Source: Brachypterus glaber
Taxonomy: Eukaryota > Arthropoda > Insecta > Coleoptera > Kateretidae
NCBI GenBank assembly: GCA_958510825.1
Contig: OY294047.1
Location: forward strand, 37,111,747 to 37,175,746
Length of the DNA stretch: 64,000 bases
Reading direction: 5' to 3'
Part shown: positions 12,601 through 24,139 of the stretch, piece after piece
How the letters are laid out: the number at the start of each line of letters is the position of its first letter
How positions within the stretch are numbered: position 1 is the first letter of the stretch
The notes under the pieces: model-generated
The model's database searches: none
The model's input: only the letters and a program-made list of their open reading frames with translations
Told to the model about the DNA's origin: nothing
Made by a program: the position numbers and the translations under genes

Positions 12601-13705
12601 AGCTTAGGGTGGCTTAAGAATAGTAGTTTACAAATTTCAACTTTTTCTTCCAATTTTTTTTAGAATTTTCGCCCGCTAAATCCGAATCTGCCACCCAAAA
12701 ATGTTGTTTTTGCACCGTTTTTCAAATAAACTTACGACACATAAATACGGGACATTCTGGGAGCAATTTTTACATTTTACAGCGTGTTAATGTAGCTTAG
12801 GGTGGCTTAAGAATAGTAGTTTACAAATTTCAACTTTTTTCTTCCAATTTTTTTTGGAATTTTCGCCCGCTAAATCCGAATCTGCCACACAAAAGTGTTG
12901 TTTTTGCACCGTTTTTCAAATAAACTTACGACACATAAATACGGGACATTCTGGGAGCAATTTTTACATTTTACAGCGTGTTAATGTAGCTTAGGGTGGC
13001 TTAAGAATAGTAGTTTACAAATTTCAACTTTTTTCTTCCAATTTTTTTTGGAATTTTCGCCCGCTAAATCCGAATCTGCCACACAAAAGTGTTGTTTTTG
13101 CACCGTTTTTCAAATAAACTTACGACACATAAATACGGGACATTCTGGGAGCAATTTTTACATTTTACAGCGTCTTAATGTAGCTTAGGGTGGCTTAAGA
13201 ATAGTAGTTTACAAATTTCAACTTTTTTCTTCCAATTTTTTTTAGAATTTTCTCCCGCTAAATCCGAATCTGCCACCCAAAAGTGTTGTTTTTGCACCGT
13301 TTTTCAAATAAACTTACGACACATAAATACGGGACATTTTGGGAGCAATTTTTACATTTTACAGCGTGTTGATGTAGCTTAGGATGGCTTAAGAATAGTA
13401 GTTTACAAATTTCAACTTTTTTCTTCCAATTTTTTTTAGAATTTTCTCCCGCTAAATCCGAATCTGCCACCCCAAAATTGTTGTTTTTGCACCGTTTTTC
13501 AAATAAACTTACGACTCATAAATACGGGACATACTGAGAGCAATTTTTTACATTTTACAGCGTGTTAATGTAGCTTAGGGTGGCTTAAAAATCGTAGTTT
13601 ACAATATTCAACTTTTTTCTTCCAATTTTTTTTAGAACTTTCGTCCGCTAAATCCGAATCTGCGACCAAAAATGTTGTTTTTGGACCGTTTTTCAAATAA
13701 ACTTA
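9633..13705 (+). repeat. 194-bp tandem satellite, about 21 units
   Basis: Units of 194 bp at first, 192-193 bp later, each contain TACGAC(T/A)CATAAATACGGGA, GCGTGTTAATGTAGC, TTAGGGTGGCTTAA, TTTTCGCCCG and GCACCGTTTTTCAAATAAAC. Unit starts fall at 9823, 10017, 10211, 10405 and so on. Variants change along the array: AAAAATAG with AAATGTTG on the left, AAGAATAG with AAGTGTTG in the middle, CTTCCAATTTT on the right. The last unit is the most diverged. It is noncoding; short ORFs inside it are by-products of the repeat. Confidence 0.95.
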
Positions 13706-13846
13706 CGAAATACCAATTATGGTCAAATTTAATTTGTAAAACAATCTGTCTAAAATTTTCCATCCAAGGATTTTTTGTCTCTCTAAAAGCCCATTTTGGA
13801 TTTTCCATCGGGAATCTGTCAGAAAAATCTGAAAATTTGCATACTT

Positions 13847-13869
13847 ATCATCATCATCATCATCATCAC
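13847..13869 (+). repeat. (CAT)n microsatellite
   Basis: About seven consecutive ATC/CAT units just beyond the satellite. Confidence 0.85.
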
Positions 13870-14121
13870 CAGAAGCGGTGTGCGGTTTTCTGGGGATTTC
13901 ATTAACACGACTACCTCTACGGAAAAAAACTGTTGTATTTTAAAAGATAGAAACAGAATTTATCTACAAACTATTTTTTTAATGAACTCGCTAGCTCAAA
14001 CCCTTACCGTTTTATATCTCCAACAAATTTGCCTATTATTATCATTGTCAATCCTTTTTTAAACATGCATATTTTGGGTTTTTGTAAAAAAAAAACTCCA
14101 AAACCACAATTTGAACAAAAA

Positions 14122-15154
14122 TACACTGCCCAGTAAAAGAGCTTTCCCATTTAACACCTGCGCGCGTAAAATTGATTTTTTATTATTAGATTTCCTTTTA
14201 GCAACCTTAAAAATATATCAATTTTCACGAAAACTACCCCCCACCTCTTAGGGGGTGCAGTTAGAACTTTTTTAATTATCAGATTCTGTTTCAGCAACCT
14301 TAAAAACCCCAATACACCAATTTTTACAAAAACTACCCCCCACCCCTCATGGGGTGAAATTAGAAAAATTTTATTAAAAGATTTAGTTTTAGCGACCTCA
14401 AAAACCCCAATATATAAGAAGAAAACTACCCCCTGCGCCTCAGGGGGTGGAATAAGAATTTTTTTATAATCAGATTCACTTTCAGCAACCTCAAAAACCC
14501 CAATATACCAATTTTTACGAAAACTACCCCCACCCCTCAGGGGGTGGATTTAGAATTTTTTTATTATCAGATTCACTTTCAGCAACCTCGAAACCCCCAA
14601 TATACCAGTTTTCACGAAAACTACCCCACCCCTCAGGGGGTGAAATTAGAAAAAAATTATTATCAGATCCATATTTGCCAACCACAAAAACCCCTATATA
14701 CCAATTTTTACGAAAAGATTGAAAATATTTAAAAATATTTAGTACCCCACCCCTTCGGGGGTGGAGTTAGAAAAAATTTATTATCAGATTCAATTTTAGC
14801 AACCTCAAAAACCCCTATATAGCAATTTTCACGAAAAAGTGTATTTTGCCCCCCTTGTCGCATCCCAATGTTCACCAAAAACAATCCCGAAGTAGAACTT
14901 TTGGTAACATACCTGTATGTCAAATTTTAAGTATCTAGCTTAAAGCGTTCTTAAGTTATCGTGCCCACAAAATTTCCCGGACTGACCGATCGACCGACTG
15001 AACGAAAAATTTTTTTTTTGCTTGAAATTGATTTATATCGATATAAAAATATAAAACGTCATAAAATACAAAAATACGCAAAAAAAAAATTGAAAATTTT
15101 TGCACGAATACAAGGCTTTCCGAAATTTTGAAAAAATTTTAAAATGGGAAAGCA
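14122..15154 (-). mobile_element. Family G element, copy 3
   Basis: Minus orientation relative to copies 1 and 2. It starts TACACTGCCCAGTAAAAGAGC and ends AAAATGGGAAAGCA. There are about seven units with CCCCTCAGGGGGTG or CCTTCGGGGGTG boxes separated by CAACCTCAAAAACCCC-AATATA phrases, then the core AAAGCGTTCTTAAGTTATCG, a CGATCGACCGAC tract and the TGCACGAATACAAGGC terminal block. Only short ORFs are present. Confidence 0.8.
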
Positions 15155-16236
15155 GAATTAAAATATTTTAATATTTTTTAAATATATACTTTTTTATAAT
15201 ATTAATATTTTGCAAAATATTAATTTTTAACGTTGTTTATAATAAAAAAAATATGGAAAACCCCTAATTGGAGCCTGTTATGTAAAAAGCAACCAAGCCA
15301 CAATATTTCATATATTGTGGGTTGGATGTCAAATTTTAAGCAAACCAATGTCGTAAGTATTCATAATTTATGTATCATAAAGTTGGTGTAAATCATTCAG
15401 GCGTATTGTTCTGTGACCTGGATATATCCAAGGGTGAACACAAATATATAAATTTTATTTTATGTTTCCTCTGATTTACATCTTTTGAGTTTTTTTTTTA
15501 TAATTGTATATCATTCCTTACACTTCAAGGTATTGCAAGCACTACTTCTGGCTAAAATAGTTTTTTCCTACGATCCTCTATGAAAATGACATTTAGCACA
15601 CTCTTTTGTTCTTTAGAAAACGCCTCATATCGCACTAGTTTGATATTTTTATATCACAGTGTGATATTTATGTATGGAGGTTTGCCTTATTTTATTTAGA
15701 TATTTACCTCGTAGATTCTACGAATTTAATTCACCTTGTTTTATAAACCATTTTCCACCTTTCACCACAGCCTTTTATATCTTTTAAGTGTTTTAATCCA
15801 AATATTTCTCTTTTTCATGTCAAAAATAGAAACTTTATAATGTTACTATTTTGACCATTACTATCTTGTCTAGACAGTCTGGATCTTATAAAAATTACTT
15901 AATTTTTTATTTAGTTACCTTAAATTACATAAAAAAACATCAAAATACACAGTATTTTTCTTATGAAATGTAAAACAGTACAATTTTACTGTCTCAGTAA
16001 AACAAGTTTTCATTTATTTAGGAATAGGCAACCCATTAAACAGCTATGTATTGTATTAAATATAAAACCAAGAAAACTAAAGCTAAATAAAAATCATATT
16101 TCCTGTTTGGCATACCTACATATATAAATTTGTATGCTATTTATAATTATGGTGTGCTTTGATTTTCTTAAAAAATAATAAAAATTAGAAAATTTTAAAA
16201 TAAGAAACTTCATATTTTTTCCGAAACGTAGGAAAA
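15155..16236. other. No recognised feature
   Basis: AT-rich interval of about 1.1 kb. I see no gene, no inverted ends, and no repeat shared with the rest of the window. Confidence 0.4.
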
Positions 16237-16341
16237 ATGGTGTACATAACTCGTTGGAAAGTGTATTTCATACACTCGTGGCGTTCGTAAACCTTCCCAC
16301 TCGCGTAAAATATGTCACTTTCCACACTAGTTATGTAATAT
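16237..16341. repeat. Short imperfect hairpin
   Basis: TACATAACTCGTTGGAAAGTG on the left is mirrored by CACTTTCCACACTAGTTATGTA on the right, around a GC-richer centre (CACTCGTGGCG / CTCGCG). It is MITE-like, but no target duplication is clear. Confidence 0.45.
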
Positions 16342-16348
16342 ACTAAAA

Positions 16349-16828
16349 TACACTGCCCAGTAAAATAGCTTTCCGATTTTTCACGGCGCGATTTTTATTA
16401 TCAGATTTACTTTGAGCAGCCTCAAAATTTTCATGAAAACTATCCCCCGCCCCTCAGGGGGTGGATTAAAAAAATATATTTTATGATTTAGTTTTAGCGA
16501 CCTCAAAAACCCCAATATACAAATTATCACGGGGGGTAGCCGCCCCTCAGGGGGTGGAATTAGAAAAAAAATATTATCAGATTCCCTTTCAGCAACCTTA
16601 AAAACCCCAATATAACAATTTTCACGAAAACTACCCTCCGCCCCTCAGGGGGTGACATTATAAAAAATTTATTATCAGATTCAAATTCGTCGACCCCAAA
16701 AACCCCTATATACAAATTTTGACGAAAATATTAAAAATATTTAAAAATATTTACCCTCTCACCCCCGCGGGGGTGGAGAAAAATTTTATTATCAGATTCA
16801 ATTTCAGCAGCCTTAAAAAACCCTATAA
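16349..16828 (-). mobile_element. Family G element, copy 4, truncated
   Basis: Starts TACACTGCCCAGTAAAATAGC, has about five CCCCTCAGGGGGTG-type units, and stops within a CAGCCTTAAAAAACCC phrase. The core and the TGCACGAATACAAGG end are missing. Confidence 0.75.
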
Positions 16829-16862
16829 CTATAACCTAACGATGTGTAATCTACGCATATTA

Positions 16863-19179
16863 CACGGTGGTGCGGTTTAAATCAACTTCAAATTAACCCA
16901 TTTCTGTTTCTATACGTCGATTCTATAATACGTTAGGATGATTTTAACCAAAAATTAAAAAAATCTATCGAGCACATTTTTTTTATTAATCAAAATTCAC
17001 TAAATATTTACTCAAATTATTATTTTTTTGTTTTATTTTGTTTAATATACGTGAACTGCAAAATAATCCTCATAAAAAAATAAAATTAATAATAAAAAAC
17101 CCCTTATACCGGGTGACACAAGAAGTATTGCTTACGAATTATCTCCGCAACTATAAAAGATAACTTTTTGAAATTTACAGAGCTTGTATGAACCGTAAAT
17201 ACCCCCATTTTGTGGTAATTATAAAAAACTTTTGATTTTTAAATGGAACCATATATTTGCTTACATTTTTAGATTCGTCTTTAAATTCTCTTTTCATTTT
17301 AATGTTTGTGTTAAAGATGGCGCCACAGGAGCTATTTTTCATGAAAACAACGTAGCGTAGAATATTTCTGAAACTTGACATTTCAAATCTTTTAATAGCA
17401 GGCTAAAAATTTACTGTTTATCTGAAACTGATTTTCTTTTGTTTTTATGAAAATGGCGTTATTTTTAAGTTTTTTTTTAATGATCAATTTTAACGCCATT
17501 TTGTGCTAATTTTTTAAATGAAACGACCCATTTTTGATTAAAGTAAATTAAAAACTCAGGTATACTCTACAAAAAAACGTACAAATGCTCTAATAGCGTT
17601 GGTCCTTCTCGGAGAAAATGGCCATATTCCGTTGGGATTCAATATAGCTCCCAACGAAATATAGCCATTTTCCCAGAAAATTTCCAACCCTATTAGAGTG
17701 TTTGTACTTTTTTCTTGTAGAGTATACCTGAGTTTTTAATTTAGCGAAATAAAAAAAAGGCGTTTCCTTTAAAAAATTTAGCACTAAAAAACTTTAAAAT
17801 AAAGCCATTTTCATAAAAACAAAAAGAATAACAGTTTCAGATGAGCAGTAAATTTTAAGCCTACTATTAATTTTAAGTGTTAAGTTTCAGAAATATTCCA
17901 ATATGGGCGTCATAAGACCGCCATGTTGTTTTTATTAAAAATGGCTCCTGTAGCTTTAAAGCAAATATCGACTTGTGATATCACAAGTCGATTAATAAAA
18001 ATACACTGCCCAGTAAAAGAGCTTTCCCATTTTTCACCTCCGCCCGTAAAGTAAGAATTTTTTACTATCATATTCACTTTCAACAACCTCAAAAACCCCA
18101 ATATAACAATTTTCACGAAAACTACCCCCCACTCCTCAGAGGGTGGATTTAGAAAAATTTTATTATCAGATTCACTTTCAGCAACCTCAAAAACCCCAAT
18201 ACCTCAGTTTTCACGAAAACTACCCCCAGGGGGTGAAATTAGAAAAAAAGTATTAGCAGATTCATATTCGTCGACCCCAAAAACCCCTATATACCAATTT
18301 TGAAGAAAATATTAATAATATTGAAAAATATTTACCCCGATTTACCCCCTCACCCCTCGGGGGTGGAATTAGAAAAGTTTTTTATCAGATTCAATTTCAG
18401 CAACCTCAAAAACCCATATATAGCAATTTTCAAATTTTTCTAAAACAAATGTATTTTTCCCCATTTGCCCCACTTGCCGCCCCCAATGTTTACCAAAAAC
18501 AATCCCGAGCGAGAACTTTTGGTAACATACCTGTATGCCAAATTTCAAGTCTCTAGCTGAAAGCGTTCTTAAGTTATCGTGCCCACAAGATTTCCCGGAC
18601 AGAGCTATCGACCGACCGATCGACCGAGAGACAATTTTTTTTTGCTCGAAATTGATTTATATCGACATAAAACGTCATAAAACGCAAAAATACACAAAAA
18701 AAAATTTGAACAATTTTGCACGAATACAAGGCTTTCCGAAATTTTGAAAATTTTCAAAATAGGAAAGCAAAATAATTTAAATACGTGTATAAAAATTTAA
18801 GCAAATATATAGGGTTCCATTTAAAAATCAAAAGTTGGTATCACTTCCGGTCTAAGCGGAATTTTTATAATGACCATATCAAAATTTGGGTATAAGGGGT
18901 TTTTTATTATTAATTTTAATTTTTTTATGAAGATTATTTTGCAGTTCACGTATAATAAACAAAATAAAACAAAAAAATAATAATAATTTGAGTAAATATT
19001 TAGTGAATAGTCAAATATAAGGGAGGTGTCCAACATACGGGGTTTTTGCTTAATAAAAAAAATGTGCTCGATAGATTTTTTTAATTTTTGGTTAAAATCA
19101 TCCTAACATCTCATAGAATCTACGTATAAAAACAGAAATGGGGTAATTTGAAGTTGATATAAACCGTCGCACCACTGTG
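16863..19179. mobile_element. Long foldback element with nested family G copy
   Basis: The whole region is an interrupted palindrome. The outer arms pair 16863-17115 with 18890-19179, sharing GGTTAGGATGATTTTAACC-like and AAAATCTATCGAGCACA sequences. The inner arms pair about 17310-17640 with 17650-17960, sharing CAGGTATACTCTACAA and AAAATGGC blocks. Both ends read CAC-GTGGTGCG. The 4-bp ATTA occurs on both sides (16859-16862, 19180-19183), which would fit a Chapaev-type CMC element, but that assignment is inference. A family G copy (18002-18769) splits the right arm. No transposase is encoded. Confidence 0.7.
18002..18769 (-). mobile_element. Family G element, copy 5
   Basis: Complete but short: from TACACTGCCCAGTAAAAGAGC, through about five CCCC-GGGGG box units, the core AAAGCGTTCTTAAGTTATCG and a CGACCGACCGATCGACCG tract, to AATAGGAAAGCA. 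It lies inside the right arm of the foldback element, so it inserted after that element formed. Confidence 0.8.
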
Positions 19180-19249
19180 ATTAAAGAATTTTAATTAGTT
19201 TGGAATGTGGGCAAGTATCATATAGGTACATAAATAATAGTCTAATAAT

Positions 19250-19725
19250 ACTGGATCCGGTTCCTTTGGATGCTAGAAGCCTCAAAAAGGTGGTGAAATG
19301 GGGTCCCCAAAAAATATATTTTTAACTTACCGAGTCAAACAAATTACATTTATTATATTTAGATTAGTCTATATTCACAGTTTTAAACAATTATTCACTA
19401 GGCTAAGAGTTAAAAAAAGACTTTAAAAACTTTATCTGACATATGTCAACACTAAAAACTCTCTTTAATTTTCATTTAATCAAAATGTCATTTCATAAAT
19501 TCTCATTTCTTTAAAAAATTAGGTATCACATATTTTAAAGGCACTTTTTAAAGTCTGTTCTCATCCCTTGGCCCCAGAATTATTGTGTATAACATTGAAA
19601 ATAGCTTAATCTGAATGAATTAAATGAAATGTATATGACTCGGCAAGTTAAAAATAGATTTTTTGGCCACTCATTGTCATAGCTTTTGGAACGTCTAGCA
19701 CCCAAAGGAACCGGATTCGGAGTCT
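19250..19725. mobile_element. MITE-like element with inverted ends
   Basis: ATCCGGTTCCTTTGGATGCTAG on the left is mirrored by CTAGCACCCAAAGGAACCGGAT on the right. Inner matches include AAAAAATATATTTTTAACTT and CCGAGTCA. The interior is noncoding. The outer limits and target duplication are not clear. Confidence 0.6.
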
Positions 19726-19730
19726 AGAAA

Positions 19731-20828
19731 TTTGAAAATACCTTAATCTGAATGTACTTTAAGACATATAAAAAATATAGCCGGAAGCAAGATATAAAGT
19801 TTATAAAAAACTAATTTCATGGTCCGCCTGGATCCGCCACTATTATTTAACCCCTTTGGCTCCAGCCGCTTTTTTAAGGAATAGGGACACATACCAGATT
19901 AAAATTTTAATGGAAAATTAATTTGAGCAAGATACAAATGTTTGGTGCAGTAAATTTAATAACCATTACATCCAGGTAAGGATATGCGGGCTCCAAGCAC
20001 GCTCTAAATAAAAGTACTAAGTTTAATATCGTTTAACCCCGTATAAAAATATCCAACTGCGCCTAAAAATATCCATATGTGGATATAGTACAGCGAAAGG
20101 GGTGAATAGAAACCACCATAATTTAAAGTTTTTTTTTCCGATCATTAAAGGAAAATTTTAATACCAAATATTCATATTAAAAGGTTATAAACTTATAACC
20201 TTCAGAAAGTGAATGCATACACTAAACACAAAAAAAAAAACCTAACACAAAAAAATAGAATATTAAAAAAGAAAAACGTAAAAATGTTATTAAATATGAA
20301 AATATTTAAATCAAGTTTTTTCAAAAACGTGCCATTTCAGGTATTTTTTTTTTATATTTTGACGGTACTATATGCTGAGAAAAAAGCATATAAAAAAAAC
20401 CGGAGCAATTTTAAGCACTTTTTTTAAATCAAAAATTACTATTTGTCTCCTGTTTTCAAGTTAAACTGTCTTATTGTTAGAGTTAAATATATTTTAAGTA
20501 AAACATATTTATTTTGAGCATACATAAGGTTAAAACAAGCCACTAATTTCATCTACAAAATTAGTGTTTGTCGCAATATGGCTCATGACCTTGGACTTTA
20601 AATTATTACAAGAATTTACCTATTTTTTTATGTTTTACAATGGTATGTGCGTTATCATTTTCAGGGGCTTAATTATGAATAGACATTAGTAATAAACAGT
20701 ACACTAAGGAGTATTTAATGATTTTAGCTGGCCAAAATTTGAATTCTTAGAAGTGGCCGTACCCCCTTAATTACCTACCCTTATTAATCCTCGATAATGG
20801 TCGCTTAATGAGCAATTAATGATTTGGT
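19731..20828. other. No recognised feature
   Basis: AT-rich interval upstream of the Transib-like gene. No gene, and no CACWATG-type Transib terminus, could be identified. Confidence 0.35.
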
Positions 20829-20836
20829 TATAAAAG
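20829..20836 (+). promoter_or_regulatory. Candidate TATA box of the Transib-like gene
   Basis: TATAAAAG lies 144 bp upstream of the proposed ATG at 20973, with no other ATG-initiated ORF in frame between. The match is good, but such motifs are common in AT-rich DNA, so position is the main support. Confidence 0.4.
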
Positions 20837-20972
20837 CAGAATTTTGAACTATACAGGTTAGTTAAATATCTGATTTATAACTGTGTGGTTCATTTTATTC
20901 ACGAACGATTTTAGTGGTGTTCTTTGAAGCTGTGTACAATTGTTTACAACAGAAGTTTTATAGTGTTATACC

Positions 20973-22781
20973 ATGGATGAATCTATGACAGGTATGTACA
21001 TTATTTACTCTTACTACCGTTTTGAAATATTAATCACCACAGAAGTTATGTCCCATGAAACTTAGCATTTTTTTAACGAATTTTAAACTAAATTTTGACT
21101 TTAAAAGTGAAAAAGTTACAGTGCCTATTGAGACCCAGTTATTTTTTTGAGTTTTTCTGTGAGCTTATACCACTAGCTATTTAAAAATCTTAATTTCACC
21201 TGCCCATTACTACCACCTAAATTCCAATCATGTTCTAAATACATCAAGGTCCAAAGGTGGATTTTTCAACTAAATTTCTTTTTTCTAGCTGGGTCATCAG
21301 GAATGCAAACAATCTCTCGTTTGGACTTCTACAACAGTATTCAGCAGCAGCAGGCTCCGAATTTCGACGAAAAAATGGACTTAGCCGATCAACATTTGTT
21401 ATCAAGAAATCAATACACCGAAGAACTGAAACAAGTATACAAGCGTCAAATGTCGAGGTTGAAAGCTGCTCTTAGAAATATGTGGTCGTCTTCATCAAGA
21501 ACTCATGAAAAATTTATTAAGAAGCACGGCACTTGGCTGCAAGGGAGTTTCCAAATACCGATACCGGCCACCCTATCCACTCCATCATCAGCAGGACGAC
21601 CAAGAAAAAGTTTTGTCGATTCAAGTGAACGATCAAAGAGGAGAAAAACAGAACAGCTCAGGAAAGATGTGGAACCAGAAGCTATTGTTTTTGCAGCTGA
21701 AACTTGTTTAACAACAAGTGGCAAAAGAAGTGCTGCAACCGTCCTGAAAGATCTTCAATCATCTCCTAAAAGAGCGGGAAAGTATAAAAAAGCCTACCGC
21801 AGCAGCCTTGAACCTACAAAAAAATCATTGACACCGTTACAGGCTCTTTCAATATTTGCTGACGCAGGTCTAACAAAATCTCAATATGAAATCGTTCGTA
21901 CAAGCGATAAGAAGAAATGGCCCTGCTACAGTATTTTGGCTAAAGAAAAAAAAACATGCTATCCTGATTCTGATTCGTTCACAGTCACAGAAAGTTTAGC
22001 TGAAGTAGACTTACAAAGTCTGTTAAACCATACTGCCGAAAGATTGCTATTGTTTTTAGAAGAAGTTATCAAGACTTTAACGGAAAGTGAGCGTAAAAAT
22101 ATGAAACTATATACGAAATGGGGTTGTGATGGCTCCCAGCAGACACAGTTTAATCAAAAGTTTGAGGATGACACTCATTCTGATGCCAGTATATTTCAAT
22201 GCTCAATGGTTCCACTACAGCTAACTTGTGGAGTAAATAAAAAGGTTATCTGGCAAAACTCTACACCATCATCTCCAAGGTTTTGCAGGCCAATTCGAAT
22301 TAGGTTTATAAAAGAAACTGCTGATGTAATAGCTGAAGAAATTGCTTACATGGAAAACAAAATTGCAGATCTAAAACCAACTAAACTTCAAGATATAGCA
22401 GTAGAACATGTAATGATGTTAACCATGGTGGATGGAAAAGTCTGTAACGCAGCAACCACCACTACATCGACAATGCGATGTTATATTTGTGGAGCAACAT
22501 CGAAGCAATTTAATGATTTGGACAGAGAATGTGTTGACAAGCAAAGCACCTACAAATTTGGACTGTCAATTCTGCATGCTAGAATACGGTGTTTTGAAAG
22601 TCTCCTTCACCTATCATATAAATTGCCTTTGAAAAAATGGCAGAAAAAGCTAAATGAAGATGAGAAGAGACTCATCTCAGATAGAAAGAAGAAAATTCAA
22701 GATGAATTCAAGAGCGAAATGGGCATTGGTCGTCAAATACTCCTATGTGCAGTACTCGGCGAATTTCCAGTACTCGAATAG
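20973..22781 (+). CDS. Transib (RAG1-like) transposase, C-terminally truncated, two exons
   Basis: DDE transposase of the Transib family, the group from which RAG1 arose. Exon 1 (20973-20991) encodes MDESMT plus one base and meets a GTATGT donor. Exon 2 begins at 21289 after a TTTTTTCTAG acceptor and continues in frame as AGSSGMQTISRLDF to the stop at 22779-22781, 503 residues in all. The first catalytic Asp is in KWGCDGS (D276 counted from the Met at 21303) and the second in MVDGKVCNA (D377). The CYIC zinc-ligand pair (C393, C396) and the LSILHARIRCFE block follow, as in RAG1 and Transib. The protein stops soon after KKKIQDEFKSEMGI, so the C-terminal domain with the third catalytic Glu and the His zinc ligands is missing. 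The last residues (AVLGEFPVLE) come from repeat P1. The gene cannot encode a normal three-acid active site. The 491 codons of exon 2 carry no disruption. Confidence 0.87.
20992..21288 (+). other. Intron of the Transib-like gene
   Basis: It has a GTATGT donor at 20992 and a pyrimidine-rich TTCTTTTTTCTAG acceptor ending at 21288. Joining preserves the frame from the upstream ATG into the long ORF. The 297-bp interior is AT-rich and noncoding. Confidence 0.7.
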
Positions 22782-23147
22782 GCGCCGCGTCGACGTTGAC
22801 GCGAGGTTTTAAATATTTAAATTTTTATTTCTTTTAATCTTGATTTTTTTTAATGATTCCATTTAAACGAGTAAGGTGGGAAAAAAGCTATCGATAAATA
22901 AAAATTAAAAACTATCGTAGGTATTCTTAAAAGATAAAAATCGAATGTTGGTTTTTTCTTCGAAAAACACCGATATTTATAGTTAATATGTATAGTCAAT
23001 ATTGTTGTGTGTAACAAATTAGTCGTGAAATGTTTCGATTTACTGACCCTTATAAAAATATATTTCTGCAAAATTATTCCGTAAGCCTATGATTCTGTGT
23101 TTATTTTCGACGTTGATGAGTCATAACTGAGTTTACGCCGACTACTG
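22750..23147 (+). repeat. Repeat P, copy 1, joined to the Transib gene end
   Basis: Starts CAGTACTCGGCGAATTTCC with a second CAGTACTCG close behind, includes GCGCCGCGTCGACG and GTTTAAATGGAATCA-like sequence (inverse strand), and ends GTTTACGCCGACTACTG. The inverse copy is at 60069-61341, interrupted by a Penelope-like insertion. Copy 1 supplies the last codons and stop of the Transib ORF. It may be an unrelated element that truncated the gene, or the 3' noncoding end of the Transib element after an internal deletion. Confidence 0.8.
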
Positions 23148-23356
23148 GTAATAAATAATATAAACTTAATTATCAAGCTTAATGGAGATTTTTCCATTTA
23201 GATTAGACAGGGACAAAAGTTCTACCCAAAAAAGATAGAAGTAATATCACCAACATAAAGAAAAAAAAATCTCCTAGGTTTTATGTTGGCTGCACTGTCA
23301 GTAACGCCATTTTCTTTAGCCACTGTCATCTGTGAGCTGCGTTTGATATTGTTTTG

Positions 23357-23457
23357 ATTTCAGTTTTTCGTGTGTTTTACTAAATATTGTGTTTTTATTG
23401 ACTATTATAGTACTTTTACGAGTTTTGATGATTAAATATTGTTTTCCAAAGGTAAGT
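23357..23457 (+). other. Candidate 5' exon of a host gene
   Basis: An initiator-like TTTCAGTTTTTCGTG near 23357 is followed by ATG at 23428 in MIKYCFPK and then an exact donor AAG|GTAAGT at 23451/23452. The upstream 100 bp (CTGTCATCTGTGAGCTGCG) is less AT-biased than its surroundings and is not a repeat I recognise here. No partner exon is visible downstream, where a mariner sits. Speculative. Confidence 0.3.
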
Positions 23458-24139
23458 TCTTTCTTTATACCTTAGATTTAAAGCCTAGGCGAAATTCGTT
23501 TGGACTTTTGCAACCCTTGTAAAAACATCTTTACATTTTGGTAGCTATAACAGAAATAACGCTCGTCATAAAATTAATTTCTTGAAATGTAGAAACTGGT
23601 AACGATATTAAAATATATAATAATAATTTATAGTTAATAATAAATATGATAAACATTAAATAAATTCATATTTACCTTTTCATATTTGAGGTTATGTTTT
23701 GTAAATAAATAAACAGATTAAGCAACCAACCTAAGAACAATTAATAGGATGTATATTTCATTCTTTATTTTACTATTAAATCATCAGTTTTATTTCTTAG
23801 CAAAAAATATTCATTTCTTTAGCTTTATTTACAAAAATCAACGGTAATTGTAGATAAAAATTGAAAAAAATGCAATATTTTTTTAATTTATTTAAGTTGG
23901 TAGTGGCGTGCCGTGCACAAATGAGATAGAGATAGGGTAGACGTCTTCTGTTTCATAATTCTAGTTGTACAGAGCTCTATTCAGATCAATTACGACATCT
24001 TAAAAGTCGAACCACCCTAACTTTTTCTCTTTTTCTCCACCTCACAAGTAATCGAAAATCGTTTTATCTCTACAGGGTGTCCCTGAATTGCTTGGCAAAC
24101 TTTACATACGGGATGAATGGCTCAAAACTGTTAAAAAAT

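Noticed and set aside
9633..13705. CRISPR-like array
   Set aside because: The repeats are directly adjacent units of 194 bp with no unique spacers, in eukaryotic DNA. It is a satellite.
13258..13905. ORFs of 70-88 codons at the right end of the satellite
   Set aside because: They are formed by satellite units and the (CAT)n tract, including a poly-histidine or poly-isoleucine run from the microsatellite.
20209..20427. 72-codon lysine-rich ORF upstream of the Transib gene
   Set aside because: It is dominated by poly-A-derived lysine and asparagine codons typical of AT-rich noncoding DNA.
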